Positions 10,571 through 19,881 of a stretch of DNA of 64,000 nucleotides are shown piece after piece (within the stretch, counting starts at the first letter, position 1; every line of letters begins with the position of its first letter). Position numbers and translations under genes: made by a program. Source of the stretch: Lottia gigantea (taxonomy: Eukaryota; Mollusca; Gastropoda; Lottiidae); NCBI RefSeq assembly GCF_000327385.1, contig NW_008707425.1:4181282-4245281 (forward strand), read 5' to 3'. A model generated the notes under the pieces. That model did not search any database. It was not told the origin of the DNA and saw only the letters and a program-made list of their open reading frames with translations.

Positions 10571-11293
10571 GACAGCATTCCTGGCTTCACACAGAGACAA
10601 GATTTATTTAAGCATAGACAGCCTCCTTGTCTTCAGACAAAGGCAAGACTTATTTAAGCACAGATAGACAGCTTTCCTGGCTTCAAACAAAGACAAGACT
10701 TATTTAAGCACAGATAGACAGCTTTCCTGGCTTCAAACAAAGACAAGACTTATTTAAGCACAGATAGACAGCTTTCCTGGCTTCAAACAAAGACAAGACT
10801 TATTTAAGCACAGATAGACAGCTTTCCTGGCTTTGCACAAAGACAAGACTTATATAAGCACAGATAGACAGCTTTCCTGGCTTCAGACAGAGGCAAGACT
10901 TATATACGCACAGATAGACAGCTTCCCTGGCTTTACACAAAGACAAGACTTATATAAGCACAGATAGACAGCTTTCCTGGCTTCAGACAGATGCAAGACT
11001 TATATAAGCACAGATAGACAGCTTCCCTGGCTTTACACAAAGACAAGACTTATATAAGCACAGATAGACAGCTTCCCTGGCTTCAGACAGAGACAAGACT
11101 TATTTAAGCACAGATAGACAGCTTCCCTGGCTTTACACAAAGACAAGACTTATATAAGCACAGATAGACAGCTTTCCTGGCTTCAGACAGAGACAAGACT
11201 TATTTAAGCACAGATAGACAGCTTCCCTGGCTTTACACAAAGACAAGACTTATATAAGCACAGATAGACAGCTTTCCTGGCTTCAGACAGAGG
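10571..11293 (+). repeat. 50-bp satellite with 100-bp dimeric higher order
   Basis: The unit is CAGATAGACAGCTTTCCTGG, then CTTCAAACAAAGACAAGACT and TATTTAAGCA; about 14 copies. The first third repeats one unit type (CTTCAAACAA). From about 10830 on, units with CTTTACACAA and units with CTTCAGACAG alternate strictly, so the true period there is 100 bp. No long open frame. It begins about 35 bp after the LINE tail. Confidence 0.95.
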
Positions 11294-11395
11294 TATTTTT
11301 GAAAGAATTATGGGATTTTCATACATTTCCATTACTTTTGAAGATTAATTACATATATTCAAGACTGAAAATAGCAAATCTGTCAATTTAACCTC
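11288..11395 (-). mobile_element. MITE-A fragment
   Basis: The inverted left half of MITE-A (GGTATTTTTGAAAGAATTATG, TTGAAGATTAATTACATAT) joins the last 50-bp satellite unit directly. The termini are lost. Confidence 0.6.
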
Positions 11396-11783
11396 CCTTG
11401 ACTTTAAAAATATTTTCATTTCCATTGCCAAAAACGGATATTTGAGTTGGTCTGCTGATCATGACCAGAAAATACAGCCAAATCAACAGCCCTGATATGT
11501 TTAATTAAAGATTTATGACTTTATGGTATTGCTCAGGCTTTATTGACAAAATGTCAAAACATAGACTTGTTGGTAAGAATATGAGTAAGTGATACATGGA
11601 AGGGTTATGTTGATTATGTTATTTGACTGATGAGGACTAGGAACTGATTAAGATTGATAAGATACATGGAATTTCTTCTGTCAGGAATTTATAGGATTGA
11701 TGTCTATTCTGTTATTTGACTTCACAAGATATATATGAGTATCTGTATGGAAGTCAATAAATCTATGAATCAAAGATGAAATT
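11396..11783. other. No gene recognised
   Basis: Unassigned AT-rich sequence; nothing seen. Confidence 0.4.
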
Positions 11784-11985
11784 AAAGGGATAGGTGCAGT
11801 ATTCTGGGGGTCATTGATTTGAGTGTTGATTATATGTAAATAGTATTTAGAAATACACATAATTCCTTTAAAAATACTTCAAACTAGGAATTTTACTCAC
11901 TATTTCTATATATGTTTTTCTATATATCACAGAGTATCTTATATTGATCGTCATTTTAACATTCAAAGGCAGATAACTCTGAATA
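11784..11985 (+). mobile_element. MITE-A, right end truncated
   Basis: It starts AAAGGGATAGGTGC and continues through the family words ATTCCTTTAAAAATACTTC, TCTATATATCACAGAGTATC and TCATTTTAACATTCAAA. The right third is missing. Confidence 0.75.
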
Positions 11986-12204
11986 CTCAACTGTTGCCTG
12001 CTTTTAGCATGTTTGACCCAAGGATAATGTCATCTGGTATGTTGGGTCATTAGCCTCTGAGATGAGATGTCCCTCAAAAGATGCAAGGTTAATTAACCCT
12101 TTTAAAACAAATTCAGTTTGATCAAGGCAATACAATAAATGTGAATAGCGTATTTTGAAACTATTTTCAGGTATATTTTACGACATTTGTGATAATGACA
12201 TTTT

Positions 12205-12308
12205 TACATACTGCTTGGTGTGTGATAGTCTGATGACCTTGAATAAGTCATCTTCACTCATAATTCTAGTCAACCAAGTAAAATATAGTTTTTTCTTTCT
12301 TTCTTTCT
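12205..12308 (+). mobile_element. SINE-2 fragment with TTTC tail
   Basis: It contains TGATGACCTTGAATAAGTCA and TCTTCACTCATAATTC, ending in a (TTTC)n tail. SINE-1 starts directly at the end of this tail. Confidence 0.8.
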
Positions 12309-12600
12309 TGGAGCCGAGGTGGCTCAGTGAGTTAGACGCCTTAGAACACCTTCGGATTTTTCAATCAAGTTTCCCCCTTGTCAGTGATGGAGGTGAGAGT
12401 GGCTGACATGGAAAAGTGTCTAGTCATTCAGATGTGTGCTACAGGCTGTGCCTCGACAGTTGGAAATTGAAAAAAAGAGCAGGCTAATGCCGCTGTCCTG
12501 ACAAAATTTCCCTCATTGCATCCTGCATGGCGCGCCGTCTTCATTAGCCCCCATAGTGCAGAAAAGTAGGACGTAAAACTCCATTTCATTTTCTTTCTTT
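12309..12600 (+). mobile_element. SINE-1 with internal deletions
   Basis: The head GAGCCGAGGTGGCTCAGTGA (A-box region) is present. The B-box segment and part of the middle are lost, and the 3' end GTAGGACGTAAAACTCCATT with its TTTC tail is intact. It is integrated into the tail of the SINE-2 piece upstream, a tail-into-tail arrangement. Confidence 0.85.
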
Positions 12601-13068
12601 CTTAAGGTAAAAGTAATCCAGCGAAATTCAAACAAATGTGAACCAACCTTCTATTAATCTATCATCTTGCTCAATATATTGTGTTGTTAATAAACAGTTA
12701 AAGAATGATTTACTACAAATTGTTTTAGATCAATTACACCTTGTCTACAACATTGAAAGTGTAATTCATTGGACTAGTGAGATACCAGTTAAAGATGGCT
12801 GACATTATCCTTGGTTGCTATGTTATCAATTTGATAATTATCAGGTCTGAGACAAACACACCCAGAAAATCTATTGATTACCTTTATCATGAAAGAAGTT
12901 TTTTAAGTGGCAAAACGTTTATATTGCTGATATCTCATGGCAAGATGGTTTTAGTAAGATTGACGTGGTTGAGAGACCAAAAGCACAGACAGAGCAATTA
13001 AAATTGTTGATAATTTTTTTTTTTAAATCTGCACATTTTAAAGCCTTAAGACTTAGATCACAATTTAG
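12601..13068. other. No gene recognised
   Basis: A 74-codon frame at 12777-13001 has no recognisable motif and no splice context, so I take it as chance. Confidence 0.35.
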
Positions 13069-13158
13069 ATCCCTGGTTACCAATCTGGGGTGTTTTTTTC
13101 ATCCCCTGGGGGTGTGAGACTAGGGTGTCAAGGGTGTGGCCAACTGGTATAGGAAAAA
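13069..13158 (-). mobile_element. hAT-type MITE fragment
   Basis: TCCCTGGTTACCAATCTGG and GGGGTGTGAGACTAGGGTG match the inverted right end of the element at 560-1016. Confidence 0.7.
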
Positions 13159-13257
13159 TTCTTAGTTTGAGATATTTTTGAAGGAATTCTGTGATTTTCA
13201 TAAATTTTTTGTACTTCTTAAGACTATTTACATTCAACACTCAAATCAACCTCTCAA
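13159..13257 (-). mobile_element. MITE-A fragment
   Basis: Inverted left-end portion of MITE-A (TTTGAGATATTTTTGAAGG to CACTCAAATCAACC), abutting the hAT fragment. Confidence 0.65.
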
Positions 13258-13368
13258 AAAAGAGAATCATAAATGAAATGTCAAGAAAACAGTTATTGTA
13301 CTGAATTGTGTTTTCTAATCCAAACAACCTTTACTAGATGTTATTGGAGGAATAGTTAAAAACTTCAT

Positions 13369-13722
13369 ATAAAGAAACAGGTGCACCATTTTATTTCACC
13401 AATCATACTTTAGTCTCAGAAACAGGAATTTTTTATCTAAGCCATTCAGTAATAGTGTTCCCAGCTCACCGTTGAAATTTGAACCTTCAAATTCATGTGT
13501 GTCCAAAATTATCTGCGTTTGAATGTTAAAATGACGACTCGTCAATTTAAGATACTCTGTGATATATTGAAAAGACATAAATAGAAAATAGTGAGTAAAA
13601 TTCCTAGTTTGAAGTATTTTTAAAGGAATTATGCGATTTTCTAACATTTTAGTACTTCTGAAGACTATTTACGTATACAAGACTAAAATCAACCTCCCTA
13701 AATGGCGCATCAGTCCCTTTAA
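13369..13722 (-). mobile_element. MITE-A, complete copy
   Basis: It runs from ATAAAGAAACAGGTGC to CATCAGTCCCTTTAA with all internal family words, 354 bp. The left TTAA is mutated. Short frames on the minus strand here are element sequence. Confidence 0.8.
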
Positions 13723-14155
13723 TATTATTACATTGTGAAAAATACATGAAAACTTCAAGACACAATATTTCTTGGCCAATTTTTTTCATTAAAAAAGCAA
13801 CAACTGTATAAATAATTCTGAGATTTAGTTCTAGTTTTTTAGTGACTTTCTTTGGAATCTTTTTTGGTTGTTGTCTTGACTGAATCAAAATGTGTCAAAG
13901 TTAGTTCAAAATGTCCGGCGAGGCCAGATTTGTCATCCAATTTTGTTTGATTAATGAGATAGAAGACAAGCTGAAACTTGATCAGTTTACTGGTATGAAA
14001 AAACAATTTGATTTTCTAAAAGCTGATATAAAATTCTTTATTTTTTTTGACATCTTGCATCATCAATATTTTGACCATAATGCCATGGTTTTATCTATAT
14101 AAGGGTTTTTAGATTAAAGGAGGAGTGTGGTCAGCTTAAAAAAAATAAATTGTGA
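13723..14155. other. No gene recognised
   Basis: AT-rich. A 63-codon frame at 13911-14102 has no motif or splice context. Confidence 0.35.
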
Positions 14156-14764
14156 TTAAAGGGACAGATGTGTCCATTTTGGTTGATTTATGTCTTGAAA
14201 ATATGTAAATAATCTTCAGAAATACTAGAAATGTACAAAAATCACATAATTCCTTTAAAATGTCTCAAACTAGGAATTTCTTTTCCTATTTCTATATATG
14301 TCTTTTTTATATATGACAGTGTTTCTAGAAAAGACAACTCCTCTTTTTAACTTTATAACACAGATAATTCTTGACACACATGGATTTGAAGACTCCGAAC
14401 ACTATTACTGATTGGCTCAGCTAAAAATTCCTCTTTGTGAGACCAAGGTGCGTTTGGTAAAAAAAAATGTACATATGTATAACTTTGAGAAATAAATATT
14501 GTTTAAATTAAACTGGAATTTTTTAGCTGAGCTAATCAGTAATAGAGTTCACAGCTCACTGTCGAAATTTGAGCCTTTAACTTTATGTGTGTCCAGAATT
14601 ATCTGCATTTGAAAGGACATAAATAGAAATAGTGATAAATTTCTAGTTTGAGATATTTTCAAAGGGATTATGATATTTCCGTACATTTCTAGTACTTCTG
14701 AATATTATTTAAATATATTTAACACTCAAATCAACCCCCTGAAATGGCACATCTGTCCCTTTAA
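14156..14764. mobile_element. Two MITE-A copies back to back (foldback element)
   Basis: A plus-oriented copy (14156 to about 14475) and a minus-oriented copy (about 14510-14764) face each other across a spacer of roughly 35 bp. Both outer ends are the same left-type terminus (TTAAAGGGACAGATGTG and its complement), each with TTAA outermost, while both right termini are lost at the centre. The whole 609 bp can fold on itself. It may be a mobile unit of its own or two inverted insertions. Confidence 0.8.
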
Positions 14765-15125
14765 GGTCTTGCATCTCTTTGAACTAAGAGATAACACAGA
14801 TTTAAAAGATGTCACTTACATTTTCTAATCAAATATGGTTTAATTCTAGAGAGAAATTACACTGACTTTGAAGTAAAGTAAACAAAGCTATTAAAGTAAA
14901 CTAGATGCAGGGTGAATTGTTTAATCTCAGGTGTTATGTTTAGAATAAAAGTAAATGATTGTAAGTGCTTTTTCTTTCTTCAAGTGATTTTATTGCAAAC
15001 TCACCGACACAAAGAAATCAACAAGTTCAAAGTCCATCGTCTATCAATGATACAATTATTAGAACTGTTTGAAATCTGGGATTTAAACAGGATAGTTGAA
15101 ACAAGTGCAAAGTTACTTGGTTATT
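14765..15125. other. No gene recognised
   Basis: A 99-codon frame runs from 14912 into MITE-C (to 15211). It shows no domain, and more than a quarter of it is transposon sequence. On the minus strand a short stretch near 14815-14845 has a good acceptor (TTTCTCTCTAG) and donor (AAAT|GTAAGT), but it would be a 26-base exon. Confidence 0.3.
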
Positions 15126-15711
15126 ATAAAGAGGTTTTCCAAACTTTTTATGTGTATCAGGAACACTCATGGCATCGATTGGCACCATTTGTTTCTTGCA
15201 ATTCCACTTAAATTAAGTGTTTTATGATGTCACTATCTCAGAGACACTTAGATATTCTTAGCAGCTTTTGTGAAAGTGACAGCATAAATCGTTTAAAGGG
15301 ACAGTTGCGCCATTTTAGGGGGTTGATTTTGGTCTTGAATATATGTAAATAGTCTTCAGAAGTACTAGAAATGTACGAAAGTCCCATAATTCCTTTAAAA
15401 ATTCTTCAAACTAAAGAAATTTACTCACTATTTCTATATATGTCTTTTCTATATATCACAGAGTATCTTAAATTGACGAGTCGTCATTTTAACATTCAAA
15501 CACAAATAATTCTGAACACACTTGGAGTTGAAAGCTCAAATTTAGGTGATGAGCTGTGAACACAATTACTGATTAGCTCAGCTAGAAAATTCCAGTTTCT
15601 GAGACTAAAGTAGGATAGGTCAAAAAAATAGCCTACATGTCCCTTTAAGTCTAGTCAGATTGCAAGAACGACACACATCTGACTGAAAAGTGGAGATTAC
15701 AATCCCTTTAA
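15126..15711 (+). mobile_element. MITE-C copy split by a MITE-A insertion
   Basis: The left part (15126-15292; GAGGTTTTCCAAAC, TTATGTGTATCAGG, CATCGATTGGCACC) and right part (15649-15711; CATCTGACTGAAAAGTGG, AATCCCTTTAA) are the two sides of one MITE-C. MITE-A sits between them at a TTAA. Comparison with 8702-9005 shows the unoccupied site. Confidence 0.75.
15293..15648 (+). mobile_element. MITE-A, complete copy nested in MITE-C
   Basis: It runs TTAAAGGGACAGTTGCGCC to GCCTACATGTCCCTTTAA, 356 bp, with TTAA at both edges. It is one of the least damaged copies and serves as a reference for the family. Confidence 0.9.
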
Positions 15712-15714
15712 CTG

Positions 15715-15790
15715 AGGGATAATGGCAATGTCATGAAAAATTCCCTCATTGTACATGGCATGGTGTTTCCCATCTTCATTAGCACAATCG
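15715..15790 (+). mobile_element. SINE-1 fragment
   Basis: AATTCCCTCATTGTACATGG and CCCATCTTCATTAGCAC match the 3' half of SINE-1. Confidence 0.6.
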
Positions 15791-16558
15791 GGTTCAGCTA
15801 GAACAGATAAATGCTTAATTTATGCCAATTTTTTTGAATATTGAACCTGAACAGTTCTCCAATAAAAAGATTTTGAGATTAAATTCTGTTTGAATGACAT
15901 TTGTTAGAAAACATGCAGAGGGAAAGAAAGGCAGAACATAACAGTCCAGGATAATGAAATGAAGGAGCAGAAGTGAGTGGAATTTACAGATTTCTGTCAA
16001 TCAATAGCAGCTTACGTATTGTCTTTCATGTTGAAAAACCATCTAGATTGAATTAGCTGCTCTTCAAACTCTTCTTCCATTAGGTTAAGTAATTGACCTG
16101 GCATTACCAGAATCCTTTTGATAAATCTGGCCTTATATTTTTTACTAGATAACTGAATGATGAATGAAGGAATTTTTTTTCCTGGTTTCCTTCTGGAATT
16201 AATACGCCTTGGTATTGCTAGAAATATGTCTTTGATAATGCAAGGAATATGTCTTTTATCAAGCATTTTCCAACATAGCCTTGTAACCTTTTTCTTGTAG
16301 CTTAGTGACAGTTGCAAGAATATGTTTTGAGTTTAATAATAAGCATTTCCTTGTGTTAGGCTTTTTTTCCTCTTTGACAATTCCAGGAATATGTCTTTGA
16401 TTTAATAACAAAAAGATTGTTTTTTGTATAGTTGTCTTATTATTTATTTATGGCTGTTTAAGCCCTTTGATAATCCCAGGAATATTAAGTCAATGATGTG
16501 GTATTCAAAAGCTTTATAATTCTAGTGCACAAGCAGAATATATTTGTGAACTTTTCCT
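15791..16558. other. No gene recognised; degenerate GGAATATGTCTTTGAT repeats
   Basis: From about 16215 to 16490 the words GGAATATGTCTTT(T/G)AT and CTTTGA(T/C)AAT recur irregularly. A 101-codon minus-strand frame (16012-16317) is Lys/Arg-rich, overlaps these repeats and has no domain; I do not call it a gene. Confidence 0.35.
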
Positions 16559-16853
16559 TTAAAGGGACGGGTGTGCCATTTTTGAGGGTTGATTTTTGTC
16601 TTGAATATTTGTATACAGTCTTCAAAAGATACTAGAAATGTACGAAAATCACATAATTCCTTTAAAAATACTTCAAACTAGGAATTTTACTCACTATTTC
16701 TACATGATGTCTTTTCTATATATCACAGAGTATCTTAAATTGACGAGTCGTCAATTTAACATTCAAACGCAGATAGTTTTGGAAACACATGGATTATTTA
16801 CATATATTCAGGACACAAATCAACTCCCCAAACTGATGAATTATGGTCTTTAA
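16559..16853 (+). mobile_element. MITE-A variant with an inverted left end replacing its right end
   Basis: The first about 240 bp follow MITE-A. From about 16794 the sequence is an inverted copy of the family's left end (ATTATTTACATATATTCAGG, CAAATCAACTCCCCAAA) ending in a degraded CTTTAA. Both outer ends are thus left-type, as in 14156-14764, but with one short arm. Confidence 0.75.
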
Positions 16854-17445
16854 ATAGTAACTGTATTCATGACGTCACTGATACTTACTGATGTACTCAT
16901 TAGATCTTTACAAACAATTTTCTCTTTAATAAAGTGTGGGATAAATCTTTGAGGCAAAGTTCATTTCTTCACAAGGGATTATGTTGGAAAGAATGTCAAA
17001 GAGTTTTGACCGATTTCTTATTCTTTGATGAATCCTGGAAAAACTGATTTAGTACTGAAGTTTTTGCTTGATTTTGGTTTCACTTGGTAGCCATGACATG
17101 ACTTTAAAGTGTCTTCTTTCATTGCTATCTGATTAAATTCAAATCAGGATGTTTCGTTTCCTGTTTTTTTCTTCGGGTGATTCCTCTCAATTTGAACAAT
17201 TCTAGTCCCTGGAGGTGAGTAACTTGTTAAAAATTAATTACATCTGATAGATTTGTCTAGTTTACTCAAGATTCATGTTGGGTCTTTCATAGTGATTTGT
17301 TAACCAAATTCTGATCCTTTGATAGTTTATGCTGACATGTTGTCAGAAATCTTGTATCTTATATGGGCTTCAACACAACCTACTGTGGCTGTTATTGCTA
17401 TAAAACTAGGCATTTCAGAACATTTAGGTTTGTCAACACTACAGC
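16854..17445. other. No gene recognised
   Basis: A strong donor-like site, CCTGGAG|GTGAGT, lies at 17206-17218 after a pyrimidine-rich tract. No convincing exon could be bounded. Confidence 0.35.
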
Positions 17446-17799
17446 TTAAAGAAGCCCCTTCACTATCTGTTCGACCAATCATACCTTAGTTTCAGAAACA
17501 GGAATTTTTTTTAGCTTACATAATCAGTAATAGTGTTCATAGCTCATCGTCGAAATTTAAACCTTCAAATCCATGTATATCTATAATTATTCACGTTTGA
17601 AAGTAAAAAATTTGACTCAAATTTTAGTGAGACTATATATAGAAAAGACATATATATATAGAAATAGACAGTGAAATTTCTAGTTTGTGGTATATTTGAA
17701 GGGATTATGCGATTTTCTGCACTTTAGTACTTCTTAAGACTATTAAAGCACATTAAAGACACGAATCATTCCCCGAAAATGCCGACTGTTAACCTTTAA
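17446..17799 (-). mobile_element. MITE-A, complete copy
   Basis: It runs from TTAAAGAAGCCCCTTCAC to GTTAACCTTTAA, with TTAA at each edge and all inner family words. It is one of the more diverged complete copies. Confidence 0.75.
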
Positions 17800-17878
17800 G
17801 ATTCATGCCCATATTCTCAAAACAATGTCTTAGGGTCTTAACTTCTAACACTACTTTCAGGATATCCTAGCGCTAAAA

Positions 17879-18064
17879 TCATTTCGGGAATACATAGCCA
17901 GGATTAGGTCTACGAAAGAAAGAAAACGTTTTTATTATAAGAATAACAACGTAGGTTAACAAGGATCGTTTCTTCCAGCTAGTCATTGGCCAAACAGCTT
18001 GGCATTGATCTTTGCTGGTGACTTTCTCGTGTTGATCGAAATTAGAACCCACCACCATATAATA
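17879..18064 (-). mobile_element. SINE-2, inverted, 5' and 3' damaged
   Basis: CCAGCTAGTCATTGGCCAAA, GGCATTGATCTTTGCTGG and AGAACCCACCACCAT are the complement of the SINE-2 body and B-box region. The (GAAA)n side marks the tail. Confidence 0.75.
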
Positions 18065-18299
18065 TTCCAAACAATAACAAACTGTGCTACAGAACCCCTC
18101 TTAAGAATTGTTTATGTCAAGATACTGAAATTTTGAACCTAATTTGTTGGGTTGTAAGGGCAAAGTGTGAAGTCATTTCAAAAGAACAAAAATTCTTGGC
18201 AAAGTTGTACATAGTCCCATGCAGCTGTCATATCAACATTTCTTGCATTGTTTACTGCATGGTGTTGCTCTATTTGAATCTACAAGTATTATGTGTCAG
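18065..18299. other. No gene recognised
   Basis: A 64-codon frame at 18133-18327 is Cys/Leu-rich without a motif; taken as chance. Confidence 0.3.
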
Positions 18300-18765
18300 G
18301 CTCCATTTCATGTGTCATTTTAAGTAAATGATTCTTTGACATTAAATGATATTCTATGTAGTTTTGACATTCTATTTGTCAATCTTAATACTTTAACCTT
18401 CTCCACAAGTCTCAATAAATAATATTCTTGAACTCTTAAAACTCATTTTATTATAGGTAATGATCCATTTCATGTGTCATTCTGTAAAAAAAAATTGTTT
18501 TGACATGATATTCTGTATAAATTGCACATTATATAATTGTTAGTTTATTCCTATTACTTTAACCTTCTCCACAAGTCTCAATAAATAATATTCTTGAACT
18601 CTTAAAACTGTCATTGTATGATATGTAATGATCCAATTCATGTGTCATTTCCAAAAAATAAATTTTGACATTAGATGATATTCTGTATAGTTAATTAAAT
18701 CATTTTACTTTAACCTTCTCCACAAGTCTCAATAAATAATATTCTTGAACTCTTAAAACTGGCAT
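18300..18765 (+). repeat. 165-bp tandem repeat, 3 copies
   Basis: The units share CATGTGTCATTTT, GACATTAAATGATATTCTGT and CTTTAACCTTCTCCACAAGT, then CTCAATAAATAATATTCTTG. The third copy is shorter. No coding. Confidence 0.9.
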
Positions 18766-19109
18766 TTAATTGAAGTCTTACAAACTTTGAGATCTGTCAG
18801 ATCGTACAAATATTTAAGACTTTTTTCTGTGTATGTCATGTTTCTCAAGGGTACTAGAAAAGAGTAAGCTGTTGAATGTAGTTTGTGGAGAATTTCTCTA
18901 AGGACATCATTAAATGTGAAATAATGTTTGATTTTTATTGATTTAGATGTCAATTTTATCTGATTTAATGGATTCTTGATTTATTTTTTTAGTAGAACAA
19001 TGTGAAGAATGCTAAGCATCTGTTGTATTCCCTCCCTATGTTACATCGGTGGGATTTATTCACAAACCAACAAACAAGGCACAAGAATATTTCATGAGAT
19101 TTATTGATT
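18766..19109. other. No gene recognised
   Basis: Two minus-strand frames of 66 and 71 codons (18753-18953, 18989-19204) overlap the flanking tandem repeats and have no motif. Confidence 0.35.
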
Positions 19110-19700
19110 ATCGCGTATCGGTCATTTTGTATGTCTAAAATATCATATTTTGTATGTCTGAAATGGTATGTTTGTATATCTATAAAATGGTCAGAAATGA
19201 TCATTTTGTATGTCTAAAATGATCATTTTGTATGTTCATAATATAATCATTATATTAGTTTAGCAAAAATAGTTATTTTGTATGTCTAATATGATCATAT
19301 TGTATGTTCATAATATAATCATTATATTGGTTTAGCAAAAATAGTTATTTTGTATGTCTAATATGATCATTGTGTATGTTCATAATATAATCATTATATT
19401 AGTTTAGCAAAAATAGTTATTTTGTATGTCTAATATGGTCAGTTTTTATGTTCATAATATAATCATTATATTAGTTTAGCAAAAATAGTTATTTTGTATG
19501 TCTAATATGATCATTTTGTATGTTCATAATATAATCATTATATTAGTTTAGCAAAAATAGTTATTTTGTATGTCTAATATGGTCATTTTGTATGTTCATA
19601 ATATAATCATTATATTAGTTTAGCAAAAATAGTTATTTTGTATGGACAATATGATCATTTTGTATGTGTTAATGTAATAATTTAATTTGTTTATCAAATA
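19110..19700 (+). repeat. 72-bp satellite, about 7-8 copies
   Basis: The unit holds TTTGTATGTCTAATATGATC, ATTTTGTATGTTCATAATAT and AATCATTATATTAGTTTAGC. Each unit contains AATATAATCATTATATT, a palindrome around one base. Copies in the middle are nearly identical and the edges are degenerate. Confidence 0.95.
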
Positions 19701-19823
19701 TAGTCAATATGTTAAATATGATCATTTAGAATGTCAAAATTGTCTTTTGGAATTTGTTGATATTTATTACATATGTCAAAAATGCCCATTTCATTCCTAG
19801 TTTCTTGCATTATTTTTCTTCAG

Positions 19824-19881
19824 AATTAGCGCAAAACAAGACCTGATAATTCTGACTATTGAACCAACTTGTTGATGACAT
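19824..19881 (+). other. Candidate short non-coding exon
   Basis: A very good acceptor (TGCATTATTTTTCTTCAG) and a strong donor (GACAT|GTAAGT) bracket 58 bp. All three frames contain stops, so if it is spliced it would be an untranslated exon. This is seen from splice signals only. Confidence 0.2.
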
